DNA from: Chryseobacterium sp. MYb7
GTDB lineage: Bacteria; Bacteroidota; Bacteroidia; Flavobacteriales; Weeksellaceae
Assembly: GCF_002979455.1 (NCBI RefSeq)
Contig: NZ_PCOU01000021.1
Location: forward strand, 30,779 to 94,778
Reading direction: 5' to 3'
Length of the DNA stretch: 64,000 nucleotides
Part shown: one piece after another, positions 16,291 through 25,492 of the stretch
Position numbering within the stretch: the first letter of the stretch is position 1
Layout of the letters: each line of letters begins with the position of its first letter
Translations under genes and position numbers: made by a program
Notes under the pieces: generated by a model
The model's database searches: none
The model's input: the letters and a program-made list of their open reading frames with translations, nothing else
What the model was told of the DNA's origin: nothing

Positions 16291-17371
16291 AATCCTCAGT
16301 AACAACAGTTTCCCGATCTCCATCTTCTTTCTTTCCTTCCTCTATCATGATTTCAGCCTCTGCTTTTTCTTCAGCAGTTGCTGTTTCTATAAGCTCTTCC
16401 TGTTCATCATTGTGATGATCTATGAAAAACTCACAATATACCGGGAGGTGGTCTGAACCAAAATTTTCCAATGTCTTCAGCTGTTTAATGAAAATATCTT
16501 CACTGTGAAACATCAGATCGATAGGAAACCTTAAAAGACGGTATTTTGCATGAAAAGTAGAAACAAAAGAATGCCCGATTCTCGGATCTATCAGATGGCT
16601 TGTTTTTCTGAAAAGCACAGATGATCTTGACCATGCAACATTATTGAAATCTCCCACTACAATAACAGGTTTTTTGATGTCTTTTACACATTTGGCTGTG
16701 CTTAGAAGATCACCATCCCTTTCCTTTGATGTTTCTTCTTCTGTAGGACTTGGCGGCGGCGGGTGAACTCCAAAGAAAACAAAAGAAAAACCATCAGCTG
16801 TTTTCATATGTACCTCAATACTTGGAATATCATCAGCTACGAAATAATGAGTCTTTGCTTCTTTGATTTCAATTCTGGAATAGAAATGCATGCCGTAGGT
16901 GTTTTCAAGAGTTACCTTATGCTGATAACCATATTCTTTTTCTAAAGATCGCATTGCCTTTTCCCAGTCGCCATTACTTTCCATAGTCATGAAAAAATCA
17001 GGATTATGCTTTTTAACAAGTCCAATGAATTTCTCATACTCTTTATTGAACTGATACACATTGGCAGAAATAAAATGCAGCCTATCAGAAGATTTATGAC
17101 GCTGTCTATGTCTTTTTACGGGATAAAAACGGGTATATTTGATGAGAGTATGGCTGTGATGAACAAACAAAACCAGCAGAAGACCCTGATAATACCATAC
17201 ATGTTCTTCCGAATCGGTAAAAAGACCTAATATAAAAGTGAAAAGGATAAGATAAGTAACCTGTATTTTAGCAAATTCAGGAACTCTGAATATCCAGTGA
17301 GAATGCTGAATTTTTGGCAGTATTGTCATGACCAGAAGAAGTATGGCCAAAGTCAGATAAATAATCCACAT
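16289..17371 (-). CDS. Membrane-anchored endonuclease/exonuclease/phosphatase family protein
   Basis: 360-aa protein with three N-terminal hydrophobic segments (about residues 1-18, 38-54 and 60-72) followed by an exonuclease-endonuclease-phosphatase (EEP) domain. Catalytic landmarks are ISANVYQFN (first strand), FMTMESNGDW (metal-binding Glu), VVGDFNNVAWS (Asp/Asn) and the terminal GSDHLPVYCEF (Asp-His). The last 50 residues are strongly acidic (EEEL/EEKAEAEIMIEEG-like) and probably disordered. Substrate unknown: EEP proteins cleave nucleic acids, phospholipids or inositol phosphates. Confidence 0.85.
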   Translation of the reverse strand: MWIIYLTLAILLLVMTILPKIQHSHWIFRVPEFAKIQVTYLILFTFILGLFTDSEEHVWYYQGLLLVLFVHHSHTLIKYTRFYPVKRHRQRHKSSDRLHFISANVYQFNKEYEKFIGLVKKHNPDFFMTMESNGDWEKAMRSLEKEYGYQHKVTLENTYGMHFYSRIEIKEAKTHYFVADDIPSIEVHMKTADGFSFVFFGVHPPPPSPTEEETSKERDGDLLSTAKCVKDIKKPVIVVGDFNNVAWSRSSVLFRKTSHLIDPRIGHSFVSTFHAKYRLLRFPIDLMFHSEDIFIKQLKTLENFGSDHLPVYCEFFIDHHNDEQEELIETATAEEKAEAEIMIEEGKKEDGDRETVVTED

Positions 17372-17477
17372 ATAAAAGCTATGAAATAATTTTGATCACA
17401 ATTTAAGAATGATTTTTAAAATTTGTTAATCAATTTAAATTTTATTTTATCTATTTTTATTTATCTAAATCTATTCT

Positions 17478-17918
17478 ATGAATAAAATTATCGCACTGTT
17501 TCTGCTGATCAGTATTTCAGCTTTCGGTCAGCAGAATAAAGATATTGAAAAATCTATCCGAAACCTGTTCCTTGGTATGAAAAATGCAGACTCTGAGTTG
17601 GTAAAATCCGCTTTTGCGGAGAATGCGGTTCTTCAGACCATCACTAAAGACGGTACTGTAAAAAGTGATAACATACAGGAATTTGTAGCTTCGGTTTCAA
17701 AATTTTCAAAAGGAGATCTGGATGAAAGGATTATAGTAGAAGCCGTTCATACGGATGGAAACCTGGCCAGTGTATTTACGCCTTATTCTTTTTATTTAAA
17801 AGGGAAATTATCACATTGCGGAGCTAATAGTTTTCAGCTAATAAAGCAGAATAACGAATGGAAAATCCAATATATTATTGATACAAGAAGAAAAGATAAT
17901 TGTAAAGAAATACAATAA
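17478..17918 (+). CDS. Exported NTF2/SnoaL-like small protein
   Basis: 146-aa protein with a signal peptide (MNKIIALFLLISISAFG, cleavage near QQ) and an NTF2-like fold: DIEKSIRNLFLGMKNADSELV at the start, the FVASVSKFSKGDLDERI core, and a final WKIQYIIDTRRKDNC strand. Related flavobacterial proteins are annotated as nuclear transport factor 2 family or lumazine-binding-like. No catalytic residues can be assigned. The VOC gene follows at 35 bp, so they may be co-transcribed. Confidence 0.75.
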   Translation: MNKIIALFLLISISAFGQQNKDIEKSIRNLFLGMKNADSELVKSAFAENAVLQTITKDGTVKSDNIQEFVASVSKFSKGDLDERIIVEAVHTDGNLASVFTPYSFYLKGKLSHCGANSFQLIKQNNEWKIQYIIDTRRKDNCKEIQ

Positions 17919-17953
17919 CAAAGTTAAATTTAAAAGTAGTTTAAAATAAAAAA

Positions 17954-18331
17954 ATGAAAATCCATCATATTGCAATCATCTGTTCAGATTATGCTGTTTC
18001 AAAGAAATTTTATACAGAAATTCTAAATCTGAATATCATTCGTGAAATATACCGCGAAGAAAGACAGTCCTATAAACTTGATCTGGCAATCGGGGATCAT
18101 TATGTAATAGAATTATTCTCTTTCCCAGATCCTCCACAACGTCCGTCACGCCCTGAAGCATGTGGTTTAAGGCATCTTGCTTTCTCTGTGGAAAATGTTA
18201 CAGAAAAAAGGAATGAACTGATAGGAAAAGGGTTAAACTGTGAAGAAATCCGCATAGATGAATTCACCGGAAAAGAATTTTTCTTTACCCAGGATCCGGA
18301 TCAGCTGCCGTTAGAGTTTTATGAAATGTAA
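17954..18331 (+). CDS. VOC family protein (glyoxalase-like, YaeR type)
   Basis: 125-aa single-domain vicinal-oxygen-chelate protein. It has two beta-alpha-beta-beta-beta repeats: KIHHIAIICSDYAVSKKFYTE first and GLRHLAFSVENVTEKRNEL second. Candidate metal ligands are the His residues in HHIAI and RHLAF and the Glu residues in YVIELFSF and PLEFYEM. The FPDPPQRPSRPEACGLRHLAF segment is typical of the SMU1112c/YaeR group. It could be a lyase or dioxygenase; the substrate is unknown. Confidence 0.85.
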   Translation: MKIHHIAIICSDYAVSKKFYTEILNLNIIREIYREERQSYKLDLAIGDHYVIELFSFPDPPQRPSRPEACGLRHLAFSVENVTEKRNELIGKGLNCEEIRIDEFTGKEFFFTQDPDQLPLEFYEM

Positions 18332-18337
18332 AATAAA

Positions 18338-18721
18338 TTAGTGGGCGTAGCCTGCAAAGAAACTCACTGCCATAATTGCTAAAACAATAGAAGAAATGAC
18401 TACATACACGTAGTCTTTTTCTTTTAAATAGCCTATTAAAGCAAAAACAATCCTCATCAGAGGCGTGAAGATCAATAAAAGAATTCCCAGCTGAATAATA
18501 GCTGTACCTTCTCCTTTGCACAGAGAATCCCAAAAATGGCCCCATACTTTTTCGGAAGAGGTTCCTACCACAAGACTGGTATATTTTTCGGGCATTTTAA
18601 AACCCTCAAAAAATAACTTGATAAAACCAATCAGAGAGGTTGCCACAGAAAGAATAACACCCAGTCTCAGAAGGTTTCCTACGGAGCGGTTCAGATCTAC
18701 ATCTGTAAAATTCTTTTTCAT
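18338..18721 (-). CDS. DUF1634 family membrane protein
   Basis: 127-aa protein with three predicted membrane segments (about residues 15-35, 75-95 and 105-125). DUF1634 proteins are regularly encoded next to TauE/SafE permeases, as here: the start ATG at 18721 shares one base with the stop of the upstream TauE gene. A partner or regulatory role in anion export is an inference from that linkage. Confidence 0.82.
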   Translation of the reverse strand: MKKNFTDVDLNRSVGNLLRLGVILSVATSLIGFIKLFFEGFKMPEKYTSLVVGTSSEKVWGHFWDSLCKGEGTAIIQLGILLLIFTPLMRIVFALIGYLKEKDYVYVVISSIVLAIMAVSFFAGYAH

Positions 18722-19551
18722 TATCTGAAGCTTTTGTTGATACCGTTATACATCATGTAAATAGAAAGAATGGTAATAACAATGGCAAAAAATACTTTTA
18801 ATTTTTTGGTCTTTGATACCATCAGCGTTTTTGAACCAATAAAACTTCCGATTACAACTCCTATCAATACCGGAGCTACAATTACCGGAATAATTTCTCC
18901 TCTCTGGAAATAGATCAGTGCACTGGCTACTGCCGTTACTCCGATCATAAAATTACTCGTAGTTGTAGATACTTTGAAAGGCAGTTTCATCATATTGTCC
19001 ATTGCCAATACCTTCAATGCTCCAGAACCAATCCCTAGAAGACCAGACATGGCGCCGGCAAACATCATCATCAAAAATCCGGGAACGGTATTTCTTGCAG
19101 AATAGCTTTTCAAAATCCCTTTATCCGGGAATGTCCCGTATAATTTTAGCTTCTCTTCCAAACTTCCTTTTACCAAAGGTTCCTGGTGATCCGGTTTACC
19201 CTTAAGATTTAAAATAACCGTTAAAAGAAGGATACTGGCGAAAATAATTCCGATTGTATTTGGGTTAAGCATCCCTGAAACCAGAGCGCCCACAATAGCT
19301 CCTGCTGTGGTGGCTATTTCGAGAAACATCCCGATTCTCATATTGGTAAAACCTTCTTTTACGAAAGCTACGGCCGCACCGGATGAGGTCCCGATCACAG
19401 AAATGAGCGAAGCACCGATAGCATAATGCATTGGAACGCCGAAACCCAGCGTTAATAAAGGAATGATAATAACTCCTCCTCCTAAACCAGTAAGTGAACC
19501 TAAAAGACCAGCGGAAATTGCTCCAAGGAAGAGTATGATGATTTCTGACAT
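18721..19551 (-). CDS. TauE/SafE family sulfite exporter-like permease
   Basis: 276-aa permease with about eight membrane segments in two repeats. Each repeat opens with a glycine-rich helix: GLLGSLTGLGGGVIIIPLL at the N-terminus and GAMSGLLGIGSGALKVLAM in the middle. This is the TauE/SafE family, which moves sulfite, sulfoacetate or related organosulfur anions across the inner membrane. It is first in a two-gene operon with DUF1634 and divergent from the DUF1543 gene. Confidence 0.9.
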   Translation of the reverse strand: MSEIIILFLGAISAGLLGSLTGLGGGVIIIPLLTLGFGVPMHYAIGASLISVIGTSSGAAVAFVKEGFTNMRIGMFLEIATTAGAIVGALVSGMLNPNTIGIIFASILLLTVILNLKGKPDHQEPLVKGSLEEKLKLYGTFPDKGILKSYSARNTVPGFLMMMFAGAMSGLLGIGSGALKVLAMDNMMKLPFKVSTTTSNFMIGVTAVASALIYFQRGEIIPVIVAPVLIGVVIGSFIGSKTLMVSKTKKLKVFFAIVITILSIYMMYNGINKSFR

Positions 19552-19567
19552 ACTACAAATAATGTTA

Positions 19568-19598
19568 CAAATATAAAATTATTGTAGTAGTCTGCCAA
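19568..19598 (-). promoter_or_regulatory. Promoter of tauE-DUF1634
   Basis: Minus strand: TTG (complement of 19596-19598) and TATATTTG (complement of 19568-19575) spaced by 20 nt. Both match the Bacteroidota consensus, 16 nt before the ATG at 19551. Confidence 0.65.
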
Positions 19599-19602
19599 AC
19601 AT

Positions 19603-19631
19603 TTGAAAAATATAAATTTAACGTATTTTTG
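19603..19631 (+). promoter_or_regulatory. Promoter of DUF1543-purK
   Basis: TTG at 19603-19605, 18-nt spacer, TATTTTTG at 19624-19631. It is an excellent match to TTG-N17-23-TAnnTTTG. Only five bases separate it from the ATG at 19637. It lies back to back with the tauE promoter. Confidence 0.75.
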
Positions 19632-19636
19632 CATGC

Positions 19637-20200
19637 ATGAAAAACAGAATGAAATTATTTTATGTAATCCTTGGGGCTACCCCTAAGGGAAGAAACATTG
19701 AGCAACATGATGTTTTCTTCGGAATAGCAGAGAATCTTAAAGATCTTGTTCCGGATATGAAGGCGTTTTGGAAGGAAGCGGAAGGGAAAATTCATGTGGA
19801 TTGTCATCAGGAAGTAAAATTCGCTGACGGATATGAAGTGGAGATTGTAGAAAAAGGAGAAAATTCTTCTGAAGATCAACTGTTTTTTCTCAATCTAGGA
19901 GGGTATAAGCCTGGATTTTTTGAAGAATTTCATGAGCAGCACCTGATGGTAGGACAGACAATGGGAGAGATTGTAAAAAGAGCAAAAGCTACCGAATTTT
20001 ACCAGACGATGGGATTTGAAGGAGCAGTAAGCCATATTGATGATAAGCATGGAGTAGATATTGATGATATTTTCAATGTAAGTGATATTCTTCCTGCTTA
20101 CATGAAAGAAAAATATTCTATCATTCTTCACAAATCAGAGGAAGAAAATCAGGAGAACCCGATGGGACTTGGCTATTTAAAAATTGATAAAATTCAATAA
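19637..20200 (+). CDS. DUF1543 domain-containing protein
   Basis: 187-aa soluble protein. The N-terminal segment KLFYVILGATPKGRNIEQHD with VFFGIAENLKDLVPDMKAFW and HVDCHQEV is the DUF1543 signature; the C-terminal half (LNLGGYKPGFFEEFHEQHLMV) repeats a similar pattern. Function is unknown. It is 25 bp upstream of purK in the same direction and probably in one operon, with the mRNA predicted to start at or near the ATG. Confidence 0.85.
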   Translation: MKNRMKLFYVILGATPKGRNIEQHDVFFGIAENLKDLVPDMKAFWKEAEGKIHVDCHQEVKFADGYEVEIVEKGENSSEDQLFFLNLGGYKPGFFEEFHEQHLMVGQTMGEIVKRAKATEFYQTMGFEGAVSHIDDKHGVDIDDIFNVSDILPAYMKEKYSIILHKSEEENQENPMGLGYLKIDKIQ

Positions 20201-20225
20201 GAAATAAATCTAATAAAAATAAAAA

Positions 20226-21338
20226 ATGAAAATAGGAATTCTGGGAGGCGGACAGCTGGGAAGAATGCTGATACAAAGTGCACTAAAGTATGATGATGAG
20301 TTTTATACTCTGGATCCGGCTTCCGATGCACCGTGTCATAATATCTCGTATTTTACACAGGGAAATTTTAATGACTACGAAACAGTCTTGAACTTCGGAA
20401 AAGACAAAGATGTTGTGACCATTGAAATTGAACATGTAAATGCTGAGGCATTGGCAGAACTTGAACAACAGGGAATAAGAGTTGTTCCCAATGCCAATAT
20501 CATCAAAACGATCCAGCAAAAGATCCTTCAGAAAGAATTTTATAAAGCTCATAATATTCCAAGCCCGGAATTCCAGGTGGTGTGGAACAGTGATGAGAAG
20601 ATCATCATGCCATTGCCGTTTGTTCAGAAAATGAATACAGGAGGCTATGACGGAAAAGGAGTACAGGTGATCAAAACAGAAGAAGACTATCAGCATTTAT
20701 GGACAGAAGCTTCTGTGATTGAAAGTCTGGTAGATATTGAGAAAGAACTTTCTGTCATTGTTGCAAGAAATGAAAAGGGAGAAACCAATATTTTCCCGGT
20801 AACGGAAATGGTTGCTGATCCAAAGCTAAACCTTTTAGATTTCAATGTATGTCCGGTTCTTTTGACAGAAGATGTACAGAGTCAGATTGATTCTATCACA
20901 GAAAAATTCTTAAATGCAGTGAACTCTCCGGGATTATTCGCTATTGAATTGTTCCTTGATAAAGAAGGGAAAATATGGGTGAATGAAACTGCTCCAAGAC
21001 TTCACAATTCGGGACATCAGAGCCAGGAAGGAAATACCAACTCGCAATTTGAGCAGATGTACCGTGTGGTAAAAAACTTACCTTTAGCGGATACCGATGC
21101 TATTACTTACAGCGGAATGCTGAATTTGGTAGGTGCAGAAGGATATGAAGGAAAAGTAATCTATGAAGGAATGGAAGATGTTCTTCAACTTCCTGAAACC
21201 TATATCCATTTATACGGGAAAACAGAAACCAAACCGGGAAGAAAAATGGGACACATTAACGTCCTTGCAGATTCCAGAGAAGAGCTAATGGAAAAGCTTG
21301 TACAGGTGAAAGGAATGGTAAGAGTGATTGCTGAGTAA
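20226..21338 (+). CDS. purK: 5-(Carboxyamino)imidazole ribonucleotide synthase
   Basis: 370-aa ATP-grasp enzyme that converts AIR, bicarbonate and ATP to N5-CAIR in purine synthesis. The N-terminal GILGGGQLGRMLIQSA, the central NTGGYDGKGVQVI and the C-terminal ATP-grasp motif WVNETAPRLHNSGHQS are diagnostic of PurK. The partner mutase PurE is encoded about 5 kb away at 26636 rather than beside it. A strong terminator follows. Confidence 0.96.
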   Translation: MKIGILGGGQLGRMLIQSALKYDDEFYTLDPASDAPCHNISYFTQGNFNDYETVLNFGKDKDVVTIEIEHVNAEALAELEQQGIRVVPNANIIKTIQQKILQKEFYKAHNIPSPEFQVVWNSDEKIIMPLPFVQKMNTGGYDGKGVQVIKTEEDYQHLWTEASVIESLVDIEKELSVIVARNEKGETNIFPVTEMVADPKLNLLDFNVCPVLLTEDVQSQIDSITEKFLNAVNSPGLFAIELFLDKEGKIWVNETAPRLHNSGHQSQEGNTNSQFEQMYRVVKNLPLADTDAITYSGMLNLVGAEGYEGKVIYEGMEDVLQLPETYIHLYGKTETKPGRKMGHINVLADSREELMEKLVQVKGMVRVIAE

Positions 21339-21361
21339 TATCAGTTTAAAATATAAAAAGA

Positions 21362-21396
21362 GAGCTGTTTTTAACATTAAAAACAGCTCCTTTTTA
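21362..21396 (+). terminator. Terminator after purK
   Basis: GAGCTGTTTTT (21362-21372) pairs with AAAAACAGCTC (21379-21389), followed by CTTTTTA. Intrinsic terminator 23 nt after the purK stop. Confidence 0.85.
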
Positions 21397-21415
21397 TATT
21401 GTCCTATAAGCAATT

Positions 21416-21570
21416 CAATAGGAACGGCTATTATCCTGAGCGTAGCTGAAGGGAGCCTGTATACAAGTAATTGTCAATTCAATTGGCTTTAGCCAAAACT
21501 TATTTTTAGGTTTCGGCTAAAGCCAAATGGGTGCATGTTGTTTATATCAGGCTAAAGCCCGACCCTATTG
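21416..21570. repeat. Mosaic intergenic element with GGCTTTAGCC palindromes
   Basis: This 155-bp stretch is bounded by CAATAGG (21416-21422) and its inverted copy CCTATTG (21564-21570). Inside are three copies of the palindrome GGCTTTAGCC/GGCTAAAGCC (21485-21494, 21515-21524, 21550-21559), the first two forming TTGGCTTTAGCCAA- and TTTCGGCTAAAGCC-type hairpins. The sequence also holds ATCCTGAGCGTAGCTGAAGG. Related copies are at 16271-16282 and 30781-30792. It resembles REP/BIME-like non-coding repeats. The rest of the purK-antiporter spacer shows no gene. Confidence 0.6.
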
Positions 21571-21656
21571 ACTGGAATGGTTTAATGATTTAAGAAAAAG
21601 CGATTATTTGCACATCGATAACATCCATCACCCCTCTTCCAGCATCCAGCTTTCTC

Positions 21657-23780
21657 TTACTTAAAAATCTTCTGAATCACATTTCCAATCTCCACAAAAT
21701 CCCCATGATTTCCTACAGAACGTATTTCCGGACTGTTTTTATCGTATTCTGAGAAAGGGAAAATCAGAAGATAATTATTATCATTCAGATTCCTGTTCAG
21801 AAGTTCCGGAATCAGTCTCATTCTTGGAATATAGGATTTCATACCTCGTTTTGCCATCAGAATAATTAAAGCTTCATCATCTTTCAGCTGGGCAGCGGTT
21901 CTTTCGCCATCCTGCCATGTATTCATGATAATGAATTCTGCTTCTATATTAGCTTTTTTAATGATTTTCTGAAGAATGTCAAGAATGTTTTCCGGAGCAT
22001 AAAAAACAACTGTAGCACCGGAATTTCTGGCAATATTCCAGACTCTCAGCAATGCATGGAAGAATCCGGCTTCCTGATGGGCATTTTCGGGAATCATCAC
22101 TGCATATTTTTTAATCGTGGAAAGAGGTTGAGCTGCGTGATAAACCAGTACATTCACATCATCATTCTGAAGATAGCCGTTGTAAAGATTATAGACAAAA
22201 GAAGGGGAGAATCCTTTTTCACCTTCCAATCCTATGATAAGGTCTGTAATTTTCTGTTCTTTAATCACATTATTGACCCCGTTGATGACATCATTGTCAT
22301 ATCTTTTTAAGGACTGTAATTTAACATCCGCCGCCGCCGCCGCATCTGTTGCCTGATGAAGAAGTTTCTCAGCATTCTTCACCGAAGATTCATTTTTATC
22401 TTCATTGATGACATTCAGGGCAAAAAGATCTTCCGTATTGGAATGGGCTTTAATCAGAATTCCCAAATTCACCATTCTCTCCACAGTGGCCTCATGGTTG
22501 ATGGCCAGTAGAATATTTTCTTCCTCATGGGTATTTCCTGAAACGGTATCTTCATTGTCACTTTCAGCAATTTTCTGAGCACTTGCCATAGAAATGAAAG
22601 AGGAGATGGTACACGAAATAAGGATCAGTAAAATACTTCCGTTCAGAACGTGTTCATTCAATAATCTTACCGGTTCTCCGGTTTCAGTTTCAGAAAGAAT
22701 GATGTTATATCCTACCATTACTGAAGCCAGTGTTGCCGCTGCTGAAGCAGAGCTTAATCCAAAAATCAGTTTTCCTTCTTCTTTGGTCAGCCTGAAGGTT
22801 TTTTGAGTAGCCACCGCAGAAAGATATTTCCCCCCGATAGACGCTACCAACATAATTCCGGCGACTTCTAAGGTTTCCCAGCTTTTGAAAAATACTTTAA
22901 AATCAATTAGCATTCCCACACTGATCAGGAAAAAGGGAATAAATATGGCATTTCCTACAAACTCAACTCTGTTCATTAAAGAAGAGGTGTGAGGAATAAG
23001 TCTGTTTAAAGCCAATCCGGCAAAGAATGCCCCGATAATTGCTTCTACACCTGCCAGTTCAGCCAGCATAGCCGCCAGATAAATCATAACCAGTACAAAA
23101 ATATACTGTGATATTTTATCATCCACTCTTTTGAAAAACCAACGGCCTATAATAGGGAATACAATGAGTACAATCAAAGCAAAAACCACAAAAGAGACCG
23201 ATAATTTAACCCAAAATTCTGTCCCAACGTCTCCCTGAGACATCCCCACAATCACGGCAAGTACCAATAACGCAAGTATATCTGTGATCATGGTACCTCC
23301 AACGGTGATATTAACAGCTTTGTTTTTTGCGATTCCCAACTTACTCACCAACGGATAGGCAATAAGGGTGTGGGATGAAAAAAGACTGGCAAACAGAATG
23401 GAAGTCAGCATTGAGAAATGGAGAAGATAATATCCTCCCAGATATCCCAGTACAAAAGGGACGGTAAAGGTATAAATACCAAAGGTGAGACTTTTCCATT
23501 TGTTCTTTTTAAAATCTCCCATATCAATCTCCAGTCCGGCAAGGAACATGATGTAAAGTAGTCCGGTGGTTCCCGTCACAACAATACTGCTGTCTCTGGA
23601 TAAAACATTGAATCCGTTAGGACCAATAATGGCTCCGGCGATGATAAGTCCCAAAAGGTGTGGAACTTTAATTTTATTAAGAAGCAATGGTGCTGCAAGG
23701 ATGATGACCAGTACCAACAGGAACTTCAGTACCGGATCTTCTATAGGAAGACTCAGGTTGTGTATACTCAGTAAAATCAT
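21657..23780 (-). CDS. Cation:proton antiporter (CPA2) with C-terminal USP-like domains
   Basis: 707-aa protein. Residues 1 to about 410 form a CPA2-type antiporter core of about 12 membrane segments (KVPHLLGLIIAGAIIGPNGF, then LLYIMFLAGLEIDM, VEAIIGAFFAGLALNRLIP and FIPFFLISVGMLIDF). From about 430 the protein is soluble, with two universal-stress-like segments (ILLAINHEATVERMVNLGIL; NVLVYHAAQPLSTIKKYAVM). Such proteins exchange Na+ or K+ for H+. An Ala run (DAAAAADV) is encoded by five GCC/CCG triplets at 22328-22342. The upstream lipoprotein gene ends 6 bp before its start, so they form an operon. Confidence 0.9.
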   Translation of the reverse strand: MILLSIHNLSLPIEDPVLKFLLVLVIILAAPLLLNKIKVPHLLGLIIAGAIIGPNGFNVLSRDSSIVVTGTTGLLYIMFLAGLEIDMGDFKKNKWKSLTFGIYTFTVPFVLGYLGGYYLLHFSMLTSILFASLFSSHTLIAYPLVSKLGIAKNKAVNITVGGTMITDILALLVLAVIVGMSQGDVGTEFWVKLSVSFVVFALIVLIVFPIIGRWFFKRVDDKISQYIFVLVMIYLAAMLAELAGVEAIIGAFFAGLALNRLIPHTSSLMNRVEFVGNAIFIPFFLISVGMLIDFKVFFKSWETLEVAGIMLVASIGGKYLSAVATQKTFRLTKEEGKLIFGLSSASAAATLASVMVGYNIILSETETGEPVRLLNEHVLNGSILLILISCTISSFISMASAQKIAESDNEDTVSGNTHEEENILLAINHEATVERMVNLGILIKAHSNTEDLFALNVINEDKNESSVKNAEKLLHQATDAAAAADVKLQSLKRYDNDVINGVNNVIKEQKITDLIIGLEGEKGFSPSFVYNLYNGYLQNDDVNVLVYHAAQPLSTIKKYAVMIPENAHQEAGFFHALLRVWNIARNSGATVVFYAPENILDILQKIIKKANIEAEFIIMNTWQDGERTAAQLKDDEALIILMAKRGMKSYIPRMRLIPELLNRNLNDNNYLLIFPFSEYDKNSPEIRSVGNHGDFVEIGNVIQKIFK

Positions 23781-23786
23781 AAGTGT

Positions 23787-24353
23787 TTATTTTGTGGAAC
23801 GTACTAATTCAACAGAGAACTTGGCGGTACAGCCATCAGAAGTGATGGTTCTTGTTCCTTTGATCTTGTTGTCCGAAATATCATTAAGAAGAACGCTCAT
23901 TTCTACATTCTTTTTGGCGGTAGAATCGGTTTTGAAGGACAGTCTGATTTCATTATTTTCAAACTTGCCCGTATACAGCCGTACCAGATTATTGTTGTTG
24001 ATAATTTTGGTGATGGGCTGGGTAGAATCATTATCGAATTCCCAAAGATCAGTACGTTGGTCGCCTACAGCATATTCACTGCAGTTGGATTCTGTACAGA
24101 TTACTTTACCATTCCATGGGCCGGAAATTTCTGTTGGCCATACAGCAGTAATCACTACAGAATCTTTTTTGGCAAAAATACTGTCTCTCATTTTCAGAAG
24201 CGACTGATATTCGGATTCTTTCTTCGCGAATATCTTTTCTTTTTCTAATAATTGTTTCTCCCTGTCTGTCAGGTTTTTTTCTTTCTCTTTATAATCACAG
24301 CTTACAAGAAGGAAAGAAGCGGTCAGAAATAAAAAAAATGTGTTTTTCAGCAT
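23787..24353 (-). CDS. Lipoprotein with coiled coil, upstream of antiporter
   Basis: 188-aa predicted lipoprotein when started at ATG 24353 (MLKNTFFLFLTASFLLVSC, lipobox LVSC at the end of the signal); the frame is open further upstream, but those codons precede the signal peptide. A charged heptad-like stretch (EKEKNLTDREKQLLEKEKIF) follows, then a beta-rich domain with WPTEISGPWNGKVICTESNC. No family was recognised. Likely co-transcribed with the antiporter 6 bp downstream. Confidence 0.72.
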   Translation of the reverse strand: MLKNTFFLFLTASFLLVSCDYKEKEKNLTDREKQLLEKEKIFAKKESEYQSLLKMRDSIFAKKDSVVITAVWPTEISGPWNGKVICTESNCSEYAVGDQRTDLWEFDNDSTQPITKIINNNNLVRLYTGKFENNEIRLSFKTDSTAKKNVEMSVLLNDISDNKIKGTRTITSDGCTAKFSVELVRSTK

Positions 24354-24508
24354 ATTGTATCGGTTGGAGTATACAATATAAGGAAAATGAAGTAAATACA
24401 AAACCCTACAGAAGCGGATCTGATTTTAATTATATCTAATAAGTTAAAAAACAGCCGGATAGATTAGGTAAGATTATTGATATTATTTTTATAGTAAAAT
24501 TGAATAGA

Positions 24509-25438
24509 ATGAAAAATATTTTTTTCTCTTTTTTATTTTTTGGAAGCCTGCTTTATGCTCAAAACGGACTTTTTACACAAGCTCAATTGCCTTTCATTAA
24601 TCTTTGGAAGAAAATTCCGGATGGTCCCGGACCTGGAGGTGAAAGTATTGTTTCTGCCAAAGGTTCAATCACTCATATCAGTACTCCAAAACTGATCATT
24701 CATCAACCCCAAAACCCTAACGGAATAGCTATTCTTGTCATCAGTGGTGGTGGGTATGCCCACATTGAATCCGGATCAGAAGGTTATCCTGCCAGCGAAT
24801 GGCTGAAGTCTTTGGGAATTACAGCTTTTGAGCTTCAATACAGACTTCCGGAAGAAGGTTGGGCAAACATATCAGTCCCTTTTCAAGATGCACAGCGTGC
24901 TTTACGGATTATCAGAAAGAATGCTGGAAAATATAAAATAGATCCTAATAAAATAGGAGTATTGGGGTTTTCTGCTGGCGGACATCTTGCAGGATATATT
25001 TCATCTACATTCAATACGGTCTATTATCATCCTCAGGATGATATTGATTTGATTTCTGCCCAACCCAATTTTACCGCAATGATCTATCCTGTAGTTTCTA
25101 TGCTGCCTCCCAATAATACGACTCATTCATTTAAATCTTTATTAGGGAAAGGTTCTGATGAGCAGGATCAGGCTAATTTATCTGTTGAAAAACAGGTGAA
25201 TGCTCAAACTCCTATTACTTTTCTGGCTCAGTCTGAAGATGATCCTATTTCTCCTGTGGAAAATAGTATTTTGATGTATCAGGCGTTGAAAGACCATAAG
25301 GTTCCTGCCGAATTGCATTTATTTCAATCAGGTGGCCATGGCTGGGGATTGGGCAAAAAAGGAACTAATACTGGAGAATGGAAGGAGTTGTTTTTAAAAT
25401 GGTTAAAAGTGAATGGGATTTATACTAGTGATCAGTGA
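24509..25438 (+). CDS. Exported alpha/beta hydrolase (BD-FAE/acetyl-esterase-like)
   Basis: 309-aa secreted hydrolase. The start ATG 24509 gives a signal peptide MKNIFFSFLFFGSLLYAQNG; the TTG at 24500 is less likely. VISGGGYAHIESGSEGYP is the oxyanion-hole region, GFSAGGHLAGY holds the nucleophile Ser, SEDDPISP the acid and SGGHGWGLG the His. This arrangement is that of xylan/pectin acetyl- and feruloyl-esterase-like enzymes. No type IX sorting tail is present, so a periplasmic location is likely. Confidence 0.85.
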   Translation: MKNIFFSFLFFGSLLYAQNGLFTQAQLPFINLWKKIPDGPGPGGESIVSAKGSITHISTPKLIIHQPQNPNGIAILVISGGGYAHIESGSEGYPASEWLKSLGITAFELQYRLPEEGWANISVPFQDAQRALRIIRKNAGKYKIDPNKIGVLGFSAGGHLAGYISSTFNTVYYHPQDDIDLISAQPNFTAMIYPVVSMLPPNNTTHSFKSLLGKGSDEQDQANLSVEKQVNAQTPITFLAQSEDDPISPVENSILMYQALKDHKVPAELHLFQSGGHGWGLGKKGTNTGEWKELFLKWLKVNGIYTSDQ

Positions 25439-25492
25439 TTTCTTATGGAAGCTTAAAAAACTTTTGTGTCTTTTGTGGTTAAAAAATGTCGA

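Noticed and set aside
20283..20696. Open frame of 137 codons on the - strand inside purK
   Set aside because: Antisense to a strongly conserved gene, with no promoter or family signature.
23566..24207. Open frame of 213 codons on the + strand
   Set aside because: It lies antisense across the antiporter and lipoprotein genes, has no family features and is a shadow of their codon use.
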